DNA of 64,000 nucleotides from Cyrtodaria siliqua (lineage: Eukaryota; Mollusca; Bivalvia; Adapedonta; Hiatellidae), in contig JAWPHD010005598.1 in assembly GCA_037043455.1 (NCBI GenBank), forward strand, positions 96,172-160,171, written 5' to 3'. Positions within the stretch are counted from its first letter, which is position 1. Each line of letters begins with the position of its first letter. Both the position numbers and the translations under genes were made by a program. A model generated the notes under the pieces. That model was given only the letters and a program-made list of their open reading frames with translations. It was not told the DNA's origin and did no database searches. This document shows positions 12,317 through 25,400 of the stretch, in pieces.

Positions 12317-13030
12317 TGAGAGGTGTTGCATTTTACATCACCTCTCATGAACAGACTCAGCAAAACCGAGTCTGCTACTTTAATCTCTTGTTTGTGTTTG
12401 TTGCTTCCAAGGGATTCCACTTTCAGTATACATTGAGTAAGACACTCCATGTTCTTGCCTGTTCAGTGTTTGAATGGTAACAACATTGCCAGCCAGTGAG
12501 GGTTTAGCAGCATTAAGGAGCGACCGATGTTTAGGAGGTTATGCCGTCTAGAGGTCACATCATATTTGATATCGTGACAGAAATATTTAACAATCCTTTT
12601 GATATTTCTTGATGGCTTTCTCAGGATCAAGACGACCAAGAGTGAATCGTTGATCATATAGCCTCGCACTATATATGATTCTGTTTTATATAAAAGGGAT
12701 AATATGGCCATGACTTGTCCGTTCTTAATCATTGATCATAATTGGAGAGGTCTTGCCACTGAAACGGCTAATGTGTGTGGACTTAAACTTCAAGGTTGTA
12801 GGTTCTCTCTTTTAACTTTGATTCTCTCTCACAACATCCTGCAATGTTAGACAATCTAAAACAGCCAATGATTTGCCATTGTTGTCTGGAGAGATAGTAA
12901 GACAGTCACATAGTTCAGAATCAAGCTTTCTACACATATGCTGTCTAGACGATTCCTTTAGTTGTTGCACTCCTTTAGCTTTCACCAGTTCTTCAAGTTT
13001 CGCAATCAGGATAGAACACGAACGACGTTT
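12317..13030 (-). pseudogene. Remnant of an unclassified repetitive ORF
   Basis: On the minus strand 13020-12815 is open for about 70 codons (contains 'KLEELVKAKGVQQLKESS' and 'PDNNGKSLAV'), followed by stop-broken coding-like DNA. It ends in 'YTESGIPWKQQTQT' near 12420-12380 and the tail 'SRLGFAESVHER' at 12344-12379. The same 'YTE.GIPWKQ.TQT' phrase is readable on the plus strand at 26970-27015. The C-terminal tail and stop form twin hairpins (12317-12325 with 12339-12347; 12352-12358 with 12368-12374). Not a host gene; class of element unknown. Confidence 0.5.
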
Positions 13031-14081
13031 TGATCAGACATAATTTCTGATCTAATATATTGCGTTGATTCATTACATGTTTCAGTGTTCACTCTTTTAT
13101 ATGATAATAATCTGAATCTATGTTCTCTGCGAAGACTTTATCTTCTATAGTTTCGTTAGCTTGTGTTTAGCGTTTGTAGCATGTGCATTGATAATATGCC
13201 GTTCAACCACTATATCTCTACAAAGTCTTGCTACTGTCAAGATCTTAGAACTGTACTTTCTGACTACACGTTTTAGAAGCGTCTTTTCCACTCACTCAAA
13301 GCTTTATTTTTTAAGAACTTTTTGCGTGCTTGTTGGCTTTTTTTGCCAATGAACCTGATCGGAGCTTCATCTATAATGATTACCTCAGCCTTTCGTTTCG
13401 CTAAGTCTCTTAAGAATACAATTCTGCATTGTGCACGGTAATATATATTTGTGATTTGATTGTTTTTAATTGTTTTTTGATATATCCAGTATGGGTTGAT
13501 GTTGTCTAGTCTATGCAGCCGTCAGTAGCATCTGCCAGGACTCATATGTCTTTAGACTGATTAAATGATCATCTGTTGATTCTGTATTAATTATACATAA
13601 TGAGTTCGGGAACAAGTGCGAAGTGCATCAGGTCTATATTTAGTTCATTAACTGATATTATTGAATGTTCTACTACTAAACTATATTTACTCTACATTCA
13701 AACAGGTTCAATTGAGTATGCCGACATTTTCTTTTAATTTATTCAGTATACGGTTGTTGTACAATAAACTACGCTTGTAGCGAATAGTTTCGCGATTTAC
13801 CTTTCACAATTACCAAATAAATATTCTAATTATATATTGTAGAAATACCTAGTTAGTTTTAATAAGTATTTCACTTTTAAAGAACACCTGTCATTGTGTA
13901 AAAAAGTGTTATAACATTCGAACAGGAAATGTAGCATTCAATGACAAGTGCTGTGGTTTCTATAGGACCCATTATCTTTTTTTTATTATTTTTGTTAAAC
14001 TGCATTTCTTTCGGATGCTGTTGATATGCAACCAAAAAGAAGATACAAAACTCTGATGTAAATACTGGCATCTATCTTCTC
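13031..14081. other. Non-coding, no feature recognised
   Basis: AT-rich DNA without convincing frames. A short word near 13920 (CGAACAGGAAATGTAGCATTC) recurs near 9545, 53120 and 54410 and marks another dispersed fragment. Confidence 0.4.
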
Positions 14082-14092
14082 AAATCCTTATT

Positions 14093-14389
14093 ATGAGGGC
14101 TGGCGTGGCGTGGCGTGGCGCAGTCGGTAGCGCGGCGGATTTGCCACTGAGTTCCGTCGGTGTGTTCTTGGGCAAGACACTTTCCCTTAGCCCCGTCCGT
14201 CGAATGGGGACGTAAACCGGGCGGTCCCGTGTATCTGTCTATCCTCCGAGCACGTTAAAGAACCATAGGAATCTATTCGATAATAAGAGTAGGGCAGGTT
14301 CCCGGATTCCTATGTATCCTTCCGCTCTCTCTGGGGCGGCTTTAAATGACCTATACTGTGTTGATGAGCCGTTAAACTACATTCAATTC
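14093..14389 (+). mobile_element. SINE (family A), with target-site duplication
   Basis: Full insertion flanked by the 11-bp direct repeat AAATCCTTATT at 14082-14092 and 14390-14400. The 5' end has a tRNA-like head with a polymerase III A-box-like GGCGCAGTCGGTAGCGC (14117-14133), then GTTCTTGGGCAAGACACTTT and a GTTAAAGAACCATAG body. The 3' end is TGTTGATGAGCCGTTAAAC followed by ATTCAATTCA. Partial copies lie at 17930-18170, 35589-36074 and 50936-51110. No protein encoded. Confidence 0.92.
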
Positions 14390-14400
14390 AAATCCTTATT

Positions 14401-14821
14401 TAAAAATACACTAGCTGGGTAACAACATTATTACTTTTAAACTAAGGCTTTACATTCATGTATTACGTACAATACATGTCAATATGTTGCTAAAACTAAG
14501 TGGGAGATTAGAGATTATAAACAGATCTGATACCACATATCTACCAATGATATCCTATATAACCATTAGTCTCTTTATATCAGTTGTGTGAGGTAAAAAT
14601 ATAATAAAAAACACACATTAAGTATGTTTGTTTGTATCATAATCTGTTATTTTAGACGTTTTCTTTAAAAAAAAAAACACAAAAAAAAAACATATTGCTT
14701 GATAAATTTTCTTTGTAGAGTTTATTTATTGGTTAACCAGTCGTATTTTTTTTCTGTTAATAAGATTGTTTTGTATTACCAAAGAGAAAATTAGTTATAG
14801 AACAATCAAGTTTTGTGTGTT
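14401..14821. other. Non-coding, A-rich
   Basis: AT-rich DNA including a poly-A stretch near 14668-14692. No gene or repeat copy recognised. Confidence 0.5.
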
Positions 14822-14984
14822 TTTAAGGGTAGGGTAAAAAAAGGGGAGATAACACATGTTTGGCAAAGAATTACACAATGCTATCATACATTTTCCAAAA
14901 CTAGGAGGTTTTACCTTACTAAAAATCACTATGAGCCTTCGTCCCCCAAAATGGTACCGACCACCCCACTTGGCTCATAGCCTA
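14822..14984 (-). repeat. Inverted dispersed repeat, copy 2
   Basis: Reverse-orientation partner of 7303-7460, with the TAGGCTATGAGCC end at the outer (right) side in both. Homology seems to continue inward a further 40 bases in weaker form. Confidence 0.75.
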
Positions 14985-15239
14985 TAACTAGAACGGATAC
15001 CCGAAGCACCGAAACTGAAAGGTGTCGTGGAAGCTGTGACTTTAAATGATTTCAAGAGCGAACGTATATTTTACCCGCAGCCGTCAGCTACCTCATCCAA
15101 ACCTCGTTCTGGAATCGTTAAATTTTGGTTTGGTGGTAACAGTGTACATCTATTCGTTTAAAGTTATTGATGACAGTGCCACCGAATATAATCTTACACT
15201 AAATAATTTTGACATCAATTCATGCTAATCTAATATTAA

Positions 15240-16255
15240 ACAACAAAAAATAGAATCTGCTGTATCACATACGAACAGTTTAAAACATGTTACAGAGAGT
15301 AAACATCAAGTTCTCTCTAATATAAGTCAAAGATGTTGGTTTGAAAAAATATTTAAAGTTTAATATTCCAAAAACAAAAGTTAAAGAACTTACACGATTA
15401 AGAATTAGCTAGCATACTCTACAAATTGAAAGAGGAAGATATACAAGACCAAAAACTAGACGCGAAGACAGACTTTGTAACAACACATGGTTGAGGATGA
15501 ATTACACTTACTGCTACATTGCCATAAGTTTTAACAATTGAATTGAATTGGGGGTTTAAGGCGCACCAACACATGAAAAGGTTATATGGCGCCTAAAAGG
15601 CATGAACATGCCAGGCTCATCTTCCTTGTACATCGAGATAAAATATGGAAAATGGGTCTAGAACCTTCTCACCCTGAACTGCAGAGTTGCTGCAAATTCT
15701 ATCGTAGAAACTCCATTTACGCTGGAGCTACGTTATTGTTTTTCTGCCACTGCTCTTTTGATGCGAGCGAGATAGCACCTGAAACAATACAGGGATCATG
15801 ATGAAGACCTTTAATGAACATGAACAAAAAGTGATAAAATGAACATAAATTTGGGGGGATTCTACCCCTCTGCCTACCCCTCCAAAGGGATCTGCAGTGG
15901 CCCTATTCTTTGCCCCGTGACCAAGATAGAGTTTAAACAAGATAGAGATAATTTCACCCCAATAAATTCTCTTAAGTTAAACAAGCATGATGATATGCAG
16001 ATAGCAAAAATAATACTTAACCCAGAGTCAAAACAAGAATGTGAAAATATATGTGCATTAATTTCTAAATGTTTGTTAAAAACACAAGTCTCTAATTATA
16101 ATGCTAGTTTGATAATTCATAGAGACAACTTATATAAGTTAAACTATACTGCCATATATTTTTATTCATAATCATTTATTGTTTACTTCTAGGATCACAA
16201 CTGTACTTTTACCATATGTAAACAGTATTTCCTGATAAAGAATTGAATTGAATTC
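15240..16255 (+). mobile_element. LINE ORF2 C-terminal remnant split by a SINE
   Basis: Plus-strand coding remnant before the insertion reads 'IERGRYTRPKTRREDRLC' and then 'VEDELHLLLHCHK' (15420-15527), the Cys/His motif typical of the C-terminus of non-LTR ORF2 proteins. After the insert, 15941-16171 reads 'INSLKLNKHDDMQIAKIILN', the last part of such proteins, with a stop near 16171. The element ends in GAATTGAATTGAATT at 16241-16255. Stops and frame shifts make it dead. Confidence 0.7.
15538..15930 (-). mobile_element. SINE-like element (family D) inserted in a LINE
   Basis: Inserted between near-identical 10-bp repeats GTTTTAACAA (15528-15537) and GTTTAAACAA (15931-15940). Minus orientation: its ATTCA tail is at the left (TTGAATTGAATTGGGGG). 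Other copies: 47914-48248 (intact, plus), 33827-34110, 38230-38480 and a scrap at 27196-27290. Conserved words include CTGCAGAGTTGCTGCAAATT and ACATCGAGATAAAATATG. No clear polymerase III boxes seen. The open frames across it are not conserved. Confidence 0.8.
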
Positions 16256-16324
16256 CGAAGACAGACAGGCAATAAAAAGGTCATTTTACGCGCAGGCGTC
16301 GAAGACCAGCAGAGCTTATGGCAT

Positions 16325-17910
16325 GACGAGTTGTCCGTCGTCCGTCCGTCCGTTAACTTTTTCTCGTTAAGACGATAGGGCCTTCAATTTTCATCCAATC
16401 TTTACCAAACTTTAACAGGTTGTTAATATTAATTAAAGCTTGGACAATTATGAAAATCAGCCAGATCGAACAAGTATCGGCGGAGTTATGGCCCTTGATT
16501 TAGTGAAAAATACTATATTTTGCTTCGTTAAGACGATATGGCCTTCATTTTTCATCTGATCTTTATCAAACTTTACCAGATTGTTACTGTCAAGAGAGCT
16601 TGGACAAGTTCGAAAACCAGCCAGATCGGACCAGTATCGGCGGAGTTATGGCCCTTGATTGAGTTAAAAATGATATATTTTGCCTCGTTAATACGATAGG
16701 GCCTTCATTTTTTATCCTATCTTTACCAAACTTTACCACATTGTTAATATTAATAAAAGCTCGGACAAGTTCGAAAACCAGCCATATCAAACTAGTAACA
16801 GCGGAGTTATAGCCCTTGATTTAGTTAAAAATGCTATATTTTGCCTCGTTAAGACGATAGGGGCTTCATTGTTCATCCGATCTTTACCAAACTTTATCAG
16901 ATTGTTAATGTTGTTGAAAGCTCGAGCAAATTCGAAAACCAGCCATATCGGACTAGTAACAGCGGAGTTATGGCCCTTGATTTAGTTAAAAATGCTATAT
17001 TTTGCCTCGTTAAGACGATAGGGGCTTCATTGTTCATCCGATCTTTACCAAACTTTATCAGATTGTTAATATCAATAAAAGCTCGGACAAGTTCGAAAAC
17101 CAGCCATATCGGACTAGTAACAGCGGAGTTAAGGCCCTTGATTTAGTTCAAAATGCTATATTTTGCCTCGTTAAGACAATAGGGCTTTCATTTTTCATTC
17201 TATCTTTACCAACTTTACCACATTGTTAATATCAATGAAAGCTCGGACAAGTTCAAAAACCAGCCATATCGGACTAGTAACAGCGGAGTTATGGTCCTTG
17301 ATTTAGTTAAAAATGCTATATTTTGCCTCGTTAAGACGTTAGGGGCTTCATTGTTCATCCGATCTTTACCAAACTATTTCAGATTGTTAATGTCGTTAAT
17401 AGCTCGAACAAGTTCGAAAACCAGCCATATCGGACCAGTACCAGCGGAGTTATGGCCCTTGATTTATTTAAAAATGCTATAGTTTGCCTCCTGAAGACGA
17501 TAGGGCCTTCATTTTTCATCCGATGTTTACCAAACTTTATCAGATTGTTAATGTCAACAAAGGCTCGGTCAAGTTCGAAACCCAGCCAGATCGGACAAGT
17601 AACAGCGGAGTTCTGGCCCTTGATTTTGTTAAAAATGCTATAATTTGGCTCGTCATACGATAGGGCCTTCATTTTGCATATGATCTTTGCCAAACTTTAC
17701 CAGATTTTTTATGACTCTTTTATATATATATATATTTTTTTTAGCTCTATGTTGGACCAGTCGGACCAGTAACAGAGGAGTTATGGCTCTTGATTTAGTT
17801 AAAAATGCTATAATTTGCCTCGTTAATACGGTAGGGCCTTCATTTTTCATCCTATCTTTATCAAACTTTACCACATAGCCATATCGGACTAGCGGAGTTA
17901 TGGCCATTGA
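16325..17910. repeat. ~160-bp tandem array, about 10 copies
   Basis: CGGAGTTATGGCCCTTGA-type words start near 16481, 16641, 16802, 16963, 17124, 17284, 17445 and 17606: a 160-161 bp period. Each unit carries TTCATCCGATCTTTACCAAA, AGCTCGGACAAGTTCGAAAA and TATATTTTGCCTCGTTAAGA. A second array is at 49590-50430. The opening GTTGTCCGTCGTCCGTCC lies at 16329-16346. The length agrees with 160-bp satellites such as BIV160 and with tandem cores of Helitron-related bivalve elements; identity is unverified. Confidence 0.9.
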
Positions 17911-17929
17911 TGACCACGGAAAATGTCTA

Positions 17930-18170
17930 AAAATCTATCCACTGAGCATGTTAAAGAACCATAGTAATCTATGGTAGTAATCTATTCGCTATTAATGGCA
18001 ATAGGAATCCAGGAATCTGCCCCACTCTTAGGCGAATAGTGGTAGATCAGATATCCCGGAATACTATGTATCCTTCCCCTTTCACTGGGCAGCTCTAAAT
18101 AACATATACTGTGTTGACCGTTAAACAACATTGCAATCAAATCTCCAAATTTGATGAGCCAATAACTTGT
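17930..18170 (+). mobile_element. SINE family A, 5'-truncated and rearranged
   Basis: Contains the family A body (GTTAAAGAACCATAG, TATGTATCCTTCCCCTTTCA, TACTGTGTTGA) but lacks the tRNA-like head. Its position next to the 160-bp array is mirrored at 50936-51110, so the arrangement predates the segmental duplication. Confidence 0.75.
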
Positions 18171-18860
18171 ATATTTGGCATGAAGTATCTGATCAGCATA
18201 CACATAAATACACATACATTTCCTGGGCCATGTTTGGCATCTCCCCACGGTGATATAGTTTATGAAGAATGAAGAATGAATTGTAGGATGAACATGCTCA
18301 GCAACTTCTGAAGCTGCTGGGCAAGTTAAATTTATTTTACAAGCATTATATAGACAGAAAAAAAGTTTGTATCAAAAAATAAGTCAGAGGGTCAACTCAA
18401 GGAATTACATGTTTTATTTAAATATTTTAATAAATCTTGTCCCAGCCTAATGTTGCTCTTGATTTCAACTGGTATGTAAATTATTTTAAAACAGCACATT
18501 TTATATCGGGTGAAAATGAGCCTCATTTCCAATAACAGAGTGGACGTGTAGCTGTGATACGACTGGGATCAACTCTTCAGTGTCCTTAGTTTGTGGATTA
18601 TCAAGGAATGTGTTGCCATAGTAACGTGTACACATATGTTAAGATCGAGTATAACCCTAACTTAGCATATTATTATAGAATGTGTTGTCATAGCTACAGG
18701 CATGTGATTCTTATGAACATTGTCAAAACGTATGGTCTGCGACAGTGGTAAGGAATAAATAAAACTTGAAACTCACTAACTTTTCTATGTTTAATAATTT
18801 ATTCGATACACAAGTTCACTGGTATATTTGTTATACAGAAACAGTGCAAGAAAAATTGTT
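18171..18860. repeat. Segmental duplication, galectin A side
   Basis: Matches 51110-51920 over most of its length (AGTGATATAGTTTATGAAGA-like opening, CTGATTTCAACTGGTATGT-like and ACAGAGTGGAC.TGTAGCTGTGATACGACT words). It lies about 0.5 kb past the galectin A stop. On the minus strand AATAAA-like signals occur (for example near 18796), so it may hold the galectin 3' UTR. Confidence 0.8.
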
Positions 18861-19149
18861 TCTGAGTTACTCATCTAATTCTTACATAATGGACAATTTG
18901 ACAATTTGACAAATTTTTTCTGAATTTTTCTGATTTTCGCGCCTTAACTGAAATTAAAATGAAAAATGCCCTTTCAAAACGAAAAGTTCACGGCATCTGC
19001 ATCTAATACGTGAAAATTGAAATTGCAAATAAACAATTTCAAAATATTGTGTATAAAAAAAGGTTTAGTTAAAAATAGTTTTGTTATAAATAGTTCTGAA
19101 TTTGAATTAATTGTTCTCGATCTATCTTTGTCCACTGCATTGCATTCAT

Positions 19150-19285
19150 GAATGCATTAGAATTTGTTTGACATATTGCAAGGTATGGATAGTTTGTTTG
19201 ACATATTGCAAGGCATGGAGAGTTTGTTTGACATATTGCAAGGCATGGAGAGTTTGTTTGACATATTGCAAGGCATGGAGAGTTT
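19150..19285. repeat. 30-bp tandem repeat, 4 copies
   Basis: Four near-identical 30-bp units (GTTTGTTTGACATATTGCAA plus GGCATGGAGA) end 50 bp before the galectin A stop codon side. The first unit has small differences; the last three are nearly identical. Confidence 0.95.
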
Positions 19286-19336
19286 TTGATTAATTCTGAA
19301 ATCTGTACAGAATGGTCCTTTAATACAAGTGTCCGT

Positions 19337-19450
19337 CTACCGGAGGTTGACCTTCGTCAGGTGCACGTTGTTATCAATTCGTATACAATTGATCATCTTG
19401 TCGGGCAGTTTTTGTTCGTAATCCAGTAACGTCTCACCATCAACCTTTAC
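19337..19450 (-). CDS. Galectin A last exon
   Basis: 114 bp, acceptor TTTTCTTCAG (minus strand), 37 codons and stop TAG at 19337-19339. Begins 'VKVDGETLLDYEQKLPDK', the strand carrying the usual V-x-V-N-G motif (Asp for Asn), and ends 'IRIDNNVHLTKVNLR'. Joins in phase to 25260. Confidence 0.9.
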   Translation of the reverse strand, partial: VKVDGETLLDYEQKLPDKMINCIRIDNNVHLTKVNLR

Positions 19451-22400
19451 CTGAAGAAAACAAAAGGATATTATTTTTTATTACATACTGGTATAAAAAA
19501 AGTATTTTATCTTATGGATTTCTAACATTAAATGATCTTTAATAGTCTCTGCTAAATACAAGGAGATGGCATTATAGGGGAGGTATTACTCATACATAAT
19601 TCTGTAATGTCTCACCGAGGTCTCAGTTGGTGCAACTTATGACCAACTTTGCCATTAAATGAGACGTTTAAAGATGAATGGCCGCCCTTTTTGTAGTATT
19701 ATCAATTATCAAATTTACCTCTACAACATCAAATGAACATTTCTTGATAGTCCCGGAGAGAAACATATATTTAAACCCGCTACTAAGCTGTATGTAAAAA
19801 TAAGCATTATTTGCATGACGTAGATGCTACTTTTACCACTGCGTGACTGCACGGGAAAATGAGGTAACTCTGAATTGTATAGCTGCACAACTATTGCCAG
19901 ATAATTGATCAATACATTTACCTGTGGATTAATTTACATGTTTAAAGTTTTCTACGTCATGAAATAAAATCTTATTCCCGCTTTTCACAGATATTGCAAT
20001 GTGTGAATTGTAAATATCTATTGTTGTGGATTGATTTCGATTTAAATCAACATAAACATGTGCATGAAACAAAACATGGCCGGAGAACTTTAATTCAATT
20101 GACCTTACTTTATGAAATATCTGCCTTAGTTGCAGCGTAAGGATTCAGAATTGAAATAAACGCATTCCTAAATGCAAAACTTGAATGTAAAAATTGCTAA
20201 TTTATATGCCCGTTCGTTGGAGCGTCAAAGCCAAACACGCATTTGCTACATATTTGTCACTTAAAGAAACTAACCCGCCATTGAATAACAGCAAAATTAC
20301 ACTACAGACACGTTTATCAAAACTCTACCCAGGTATTCAGGTCATATACTAATATATATGGGCGATTAAAAGTAAAGCCTTTTTCATGGGTTCTTAAAAT
20401 ACCCATGAATGAATATGCGTAAAATGAATTATGAGTTGGTAACTCTTAATTCGATGCTCCAGTTTCAGGATTGGTCTGGCTGGTTAAAGCCGGTTATATT
20501 GTGTCTATAGAGTTTTGATTCTCAAAGTATGTAAGTCATATATAATTTTAGCATGGTCAATGAAAATTCTTTTTGTAATAGCACAGGTGTAAATCGTTTA
20601 ATTGCAAATAACACCTGTCAGAAAAAATAGTGTACAACTACCAGTTACTGGAAGTTAAAGTATGGGCAGGGAGCTGAAATGGACATGCTACAAAACAAAT
20701 AGAGTACATTGGGTAGTTATAGGTGGTATATATTGGGTAGTTATAGGCATACATTGGGTAGTTATAGGTATATATTGGGAAGTTATAGGTATATATTGGG
20801 TAGTTATAGGTGGTATATATTGAGTAGTTATAGGCATACATTGGGTTGTTATAGGTATATATTGGGTAGTTATAGGTATATATTGGGTAGTTATAGGTAT
20901 ATATTGGGAAGTTATAGGTATATATTGGGTAGTTATAGGTGGTATATATTTGGTAGTTATAGGCATACATTGGGTAGTTATAGGCATATATCGGGTAGTT
21001 ATAGGCATACATTGGGTAGTTATAGGTATACATTGGGTAGTTATATGCATACATTGGGTAGTTATAGGTATATATTGGGTAGTTATAGGTGGTATATATT
21101 GGGTAGTTATAGGTATATATTGGGTAGTTATAGGTATAAATTGGGTAGTTATAGGTGGTATATATTGGGTAGTTATAGGTATATATTGGGTAGTTATATG
21201 CATACATTGGGTAGTTATAGGTATATATTGGGTAGTTATAGGTGGTATATATTGGATAGTAATAGGTATATATTGGGTAGTTATAGGTATATATTGGGTA
21301 GTTATAGGTGGTATATATTGAGTAGTTATAGGTGGTATATATTGGGTAGTTATAGGTGGTATATATTGGGTAGTTATAGGTATATATTGGGAAGGGCAAC
21401 TTAAAGTAGCTATCCCACCAACATCAGGCACATTTATGAACAGTTTCTAAACCTACTGACGACAAGGTATATATATACATGTATATGTAATAGATGGAGT
21501 ATGATCTCATCTCGTTGGTTAATTTAAACAACGAGTTGGGCGTAGTGGTGTTTAAATTAACCAACGAGATGAGATCATACTCCATCTATTACATATACAT
21601 GTATATATATACCTTGTCGTCAGTAGGTTTAGAAACTGTTCATAAATGTGCCTGATGTTGGTGGGATAGCTACTTTAAGTTGCCCTTCCCAATATATACC
21701 TATAACTACCCAATATATACCACCTATAACTACCCAATATATACCACCTATAACTACTCAATATATACCACCTATAACTACCCAATATATACCTATAACT
21801 ACCCAATATATACCTATTAATATCCAATATATACCACCTATAACTACCCAATATATACCTATAACTACCCAATGTATGCATATAACTACCCAATATATAC
21901 CTATAACTACCCAATATATACCACCTATAACTACCCAATTTATACCTATAACTACCCAATATATACCTATAACTACCCAATATATACCACCTATAACTAC
22001 CCAATATATACCTATAACTACCCAATGTATGCATATAACTACCCAATGTATACCTATAACTACCCAATGTATGCCTATAACTACCCGATATATGCCTATA
22101 ACTACCCAATGTATGCCTATAACTACCAAATATATACCACCTATAACTACCCAATATATACCTATAACTTCCCAATATATACCTATAACTACCCAATATA
22201 TACCTATAACTACCCAATATATACCTATAACAACCCAATGTATGCCTATAACTACTCAATATATACCACCTATAACTACCCAATATATACCTATAACTTC
22301 CCAATATATACCTATAACTACCCAATGTATGCCTATAACTACCCAATATATACCACCTATAACTACCCAATGTATACCTATAACTACCCAATGTATGCCT

Positions 22401-25400
22401 ATAACTACCCAATGTATGCCTATAACTACCCAATATATACCACCTATAACTACCCAATGTATGCCTATAACTACCCAATATATACCTATAACTACCCAAT
22501 ATATGCCTATAACAACCCAATATATACCACCTATAACTACCCAATATATACCTATAACTACCCAATATATCCTATAACTACCCAATGTATGCCTATAACT
22601 ACCCAATATATACCACCTATAACTACCCAATATATACCTATTACTACCCAATGTATGCCTATAACTACCCAGTATATACCTATAACTACCCAATGTATGC
22701 CTATAACTACCCAATATATGCCTATAACTACCCAATATATACCTATATATACCCAATATATACCTATAACTACCCAATATATACCTATAACTACCCAATA
22801 TACCCAATATATACCTATAACCACCCAATATATACCTATAACTACCCAACCCAATATATACCTATATCTACCCAATATATACCTATAACTACCCAATATA
22901 TACATATAACTACCCAATATATCCAATATATACCTATAACCACCCAATATATACCTATAACTACCCAACCCAATATATACCTATAACTACCCAATATATA
23001 CATAGAAAATACCCAATATATACCTATAACTGATATGTGAAGGTTCTAGTGCATACCTATAACTGAAATGTGAAGGTTCTAGTGCATACAGTTCTTGAGA
23101 AATGGACGTAAACTTTAATGGTGCAGACGCTCGACTTTCAATGCCTTGTTTCTTTATTTGGAAACTATGTTGAAGGATATAATTTTGCTTAATTGCATAA
23201 CAGAAGTATTGCACTATTGGTGGGAGACTTATGGTTGTGTGCTTTTGGTGGGATATTCGTGGTTTTGTGCTATTGATGGGATACTCATGGCTGTGTGCTG
23301 TTGGTGGGACACTCCTGGTTGTGTGCTGTTGGTGGGCTACTCGTGGTTTTGTGCTATTCGTGGGATACTCGTGGTGTTGTGTTATTGGTGGGATACTCAT
23401 GGTTGTGTTCTGTTGGTTAGATACTCATGGTCGTGTGCTGTTGGTGGGATACTCGTGGTTGTGTGCTATTGGTGGGATACTCATGGTTGTTTGCTGTTGG
23501 TGGGATACTCATGGTCGTGTGCTGTTGGTGAGATACTCATGGTTGTGTGCTGTTAGTGGGATATTCATGGAGGTGTGCTGTTGGTGGGATACTCGTGGTT
23601 TTGTGCTATTGGTGGGATACTCATGGCTGTTTGCTGTTGGTGCGATACTCGTGGTGATGTGCTGTTGGTGGGATACTCATGGTTGTGTGCTGTTGGTGGG
23701 ATACTAGTGGTGTTGTGCTGTTGGTGGAATACTCGTGGTTGTGTGCTGTTGGTGGCATACTGGTGGCTGTGTGCTGTTGGTGTCAATACTCATGGATGTA
23801 TGCTATTGGTTGGATACTCGTGGCTGTGTGTTATTGGTGGGATACTCAAGGTTGTGTACTATTGTGGGATACTCGTGGCTGTGTGATATTGGTTTAATAC
23901 TAATGACTGTGTGCTATAGGTGGGATACTCATGGCTGTGTGCTACTGGTGGGATACTCATGGCTATGTGCTATTGGTGGGATACTCGTGGCTGTGTGATA
24001 CTGGTGGGATACTCGTGGCTATGTGCTATTGGTGGGATACTCGTGACTATGTGATATTGGTGGGATGCTCATGGTTGTGTGATATTGGTGGGATACTCAT
24101 GGCTATCTGCTATTCAGTATTGGTGGGATACTCGTGGTTGTGTGATATTGGTGGGATACTCATGGCTGTGTGCTACTAGTGGGATACGCATGTATGTGTG
24201 ATATTGGTGGGTACTCGTGGTTGTGTGCTATTGGTGGAATACTCATGGCTGTGTGCTGTTGGTGGTATATTCATGGTTGTGTGATATTGGTGGGATACTC
24301 ATGGATATGTGCTATTGGTGGGATACTCATGGATGTGCGCTACTGGTGGAATACTCATGACTGTGTGTTACTGTTGGGATAATCATGGCTGTGTGATATT
24401 GGTGGGATACTCGTGGCTGTGTAACGCATTGGTGTGATACTCGTGGATGTGTGCTATTGGTGGGATACTCGTGGCTGTGTGCTATTTGTGGGATACTCAT
24501 GGCTGTGTGCTATTGGTGGGATACTCGTGGTTGTGTGATATTAGTGGGATACTCGTGGTTGTGTGATATTGGTGGGTGACTCTTGGTTGTGTGCTATTGG
24601 TGGGATACTCGTGGTTGTGTGCTATTGGTGAGATACTCGTGGTTGTGTGATATTAGTGGGATACTCGTGGTTGTGTGATATTGGTGGGTGACTCGTGGTT
24701 GTGTGCTATTGGTGGGATACTCGTGGTTGTGTGATATTAATGGGAGACTCATAGCTGTGTGATATTGATGGGATACTCGTAGCTGTGTGTTATTGGTGGG
24801 ATACTCATGGCTGTGGACTATTGATGGGAGACTCATAGCTGTGTGCTATTGGTGGGATACTAATGGCTGTCTGCTATTGATGGGATACTCATGGCTGTGG
24901 GATATTGGTGGGATACTCATGGCTTTGTACTATTGGTGGGATACTCGTGGTTGTGTGATATTGGTGGGAGACTCAGACCTGTGTGCTATTGATGGGATAC
25001 TCATGGCTGTGTGTTATTGGTGGGATACTCATGGCTGTGTGCTATTGGTGGGATACGCATGGCTTTGTACTATCGGTGGGTTACTCATGGTTATGCGTGA
25101 TATTAGTGGGAATAATGGGATACTCAAGAGTGATGTCAATGTGTCAACCGTGTACATCAAGCTTTTCGCTTAAACATTACTGTACAAGTAGTTTAGTGTT
25201 ATTATAACCATTGTCGCTGTATATGCAAATGGCACACTGATCATATAGTTATTGTATACCTTAAATGAGTCGTCATCCACAGTGATTTTTATCATGAACT
25301 CTTTCTCTGTTTCGAAGGGGAAATGAGCATCCCGACCTTCCTCTGAGCCCCAGCCGCCTTCCTTCTTGTGGTTGGTCACGATCTTGTTCTGGTCGGAACC

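Noticed and set aside
20638..22986. Very long open frames (up to 338 aa) on both strands
   Set aside because: They are the translated 21/24-bp minisatellite; the unit length is a multiple of 3 and the mirrored arms give the same peptide on both strands. No codon-level constraint.
23146..25173. Overlapping Trp/Cys-rich open frames
   Set aside because: 28-bp repeat without stops in any plus frame; frames cycle with the unit and end at indels.
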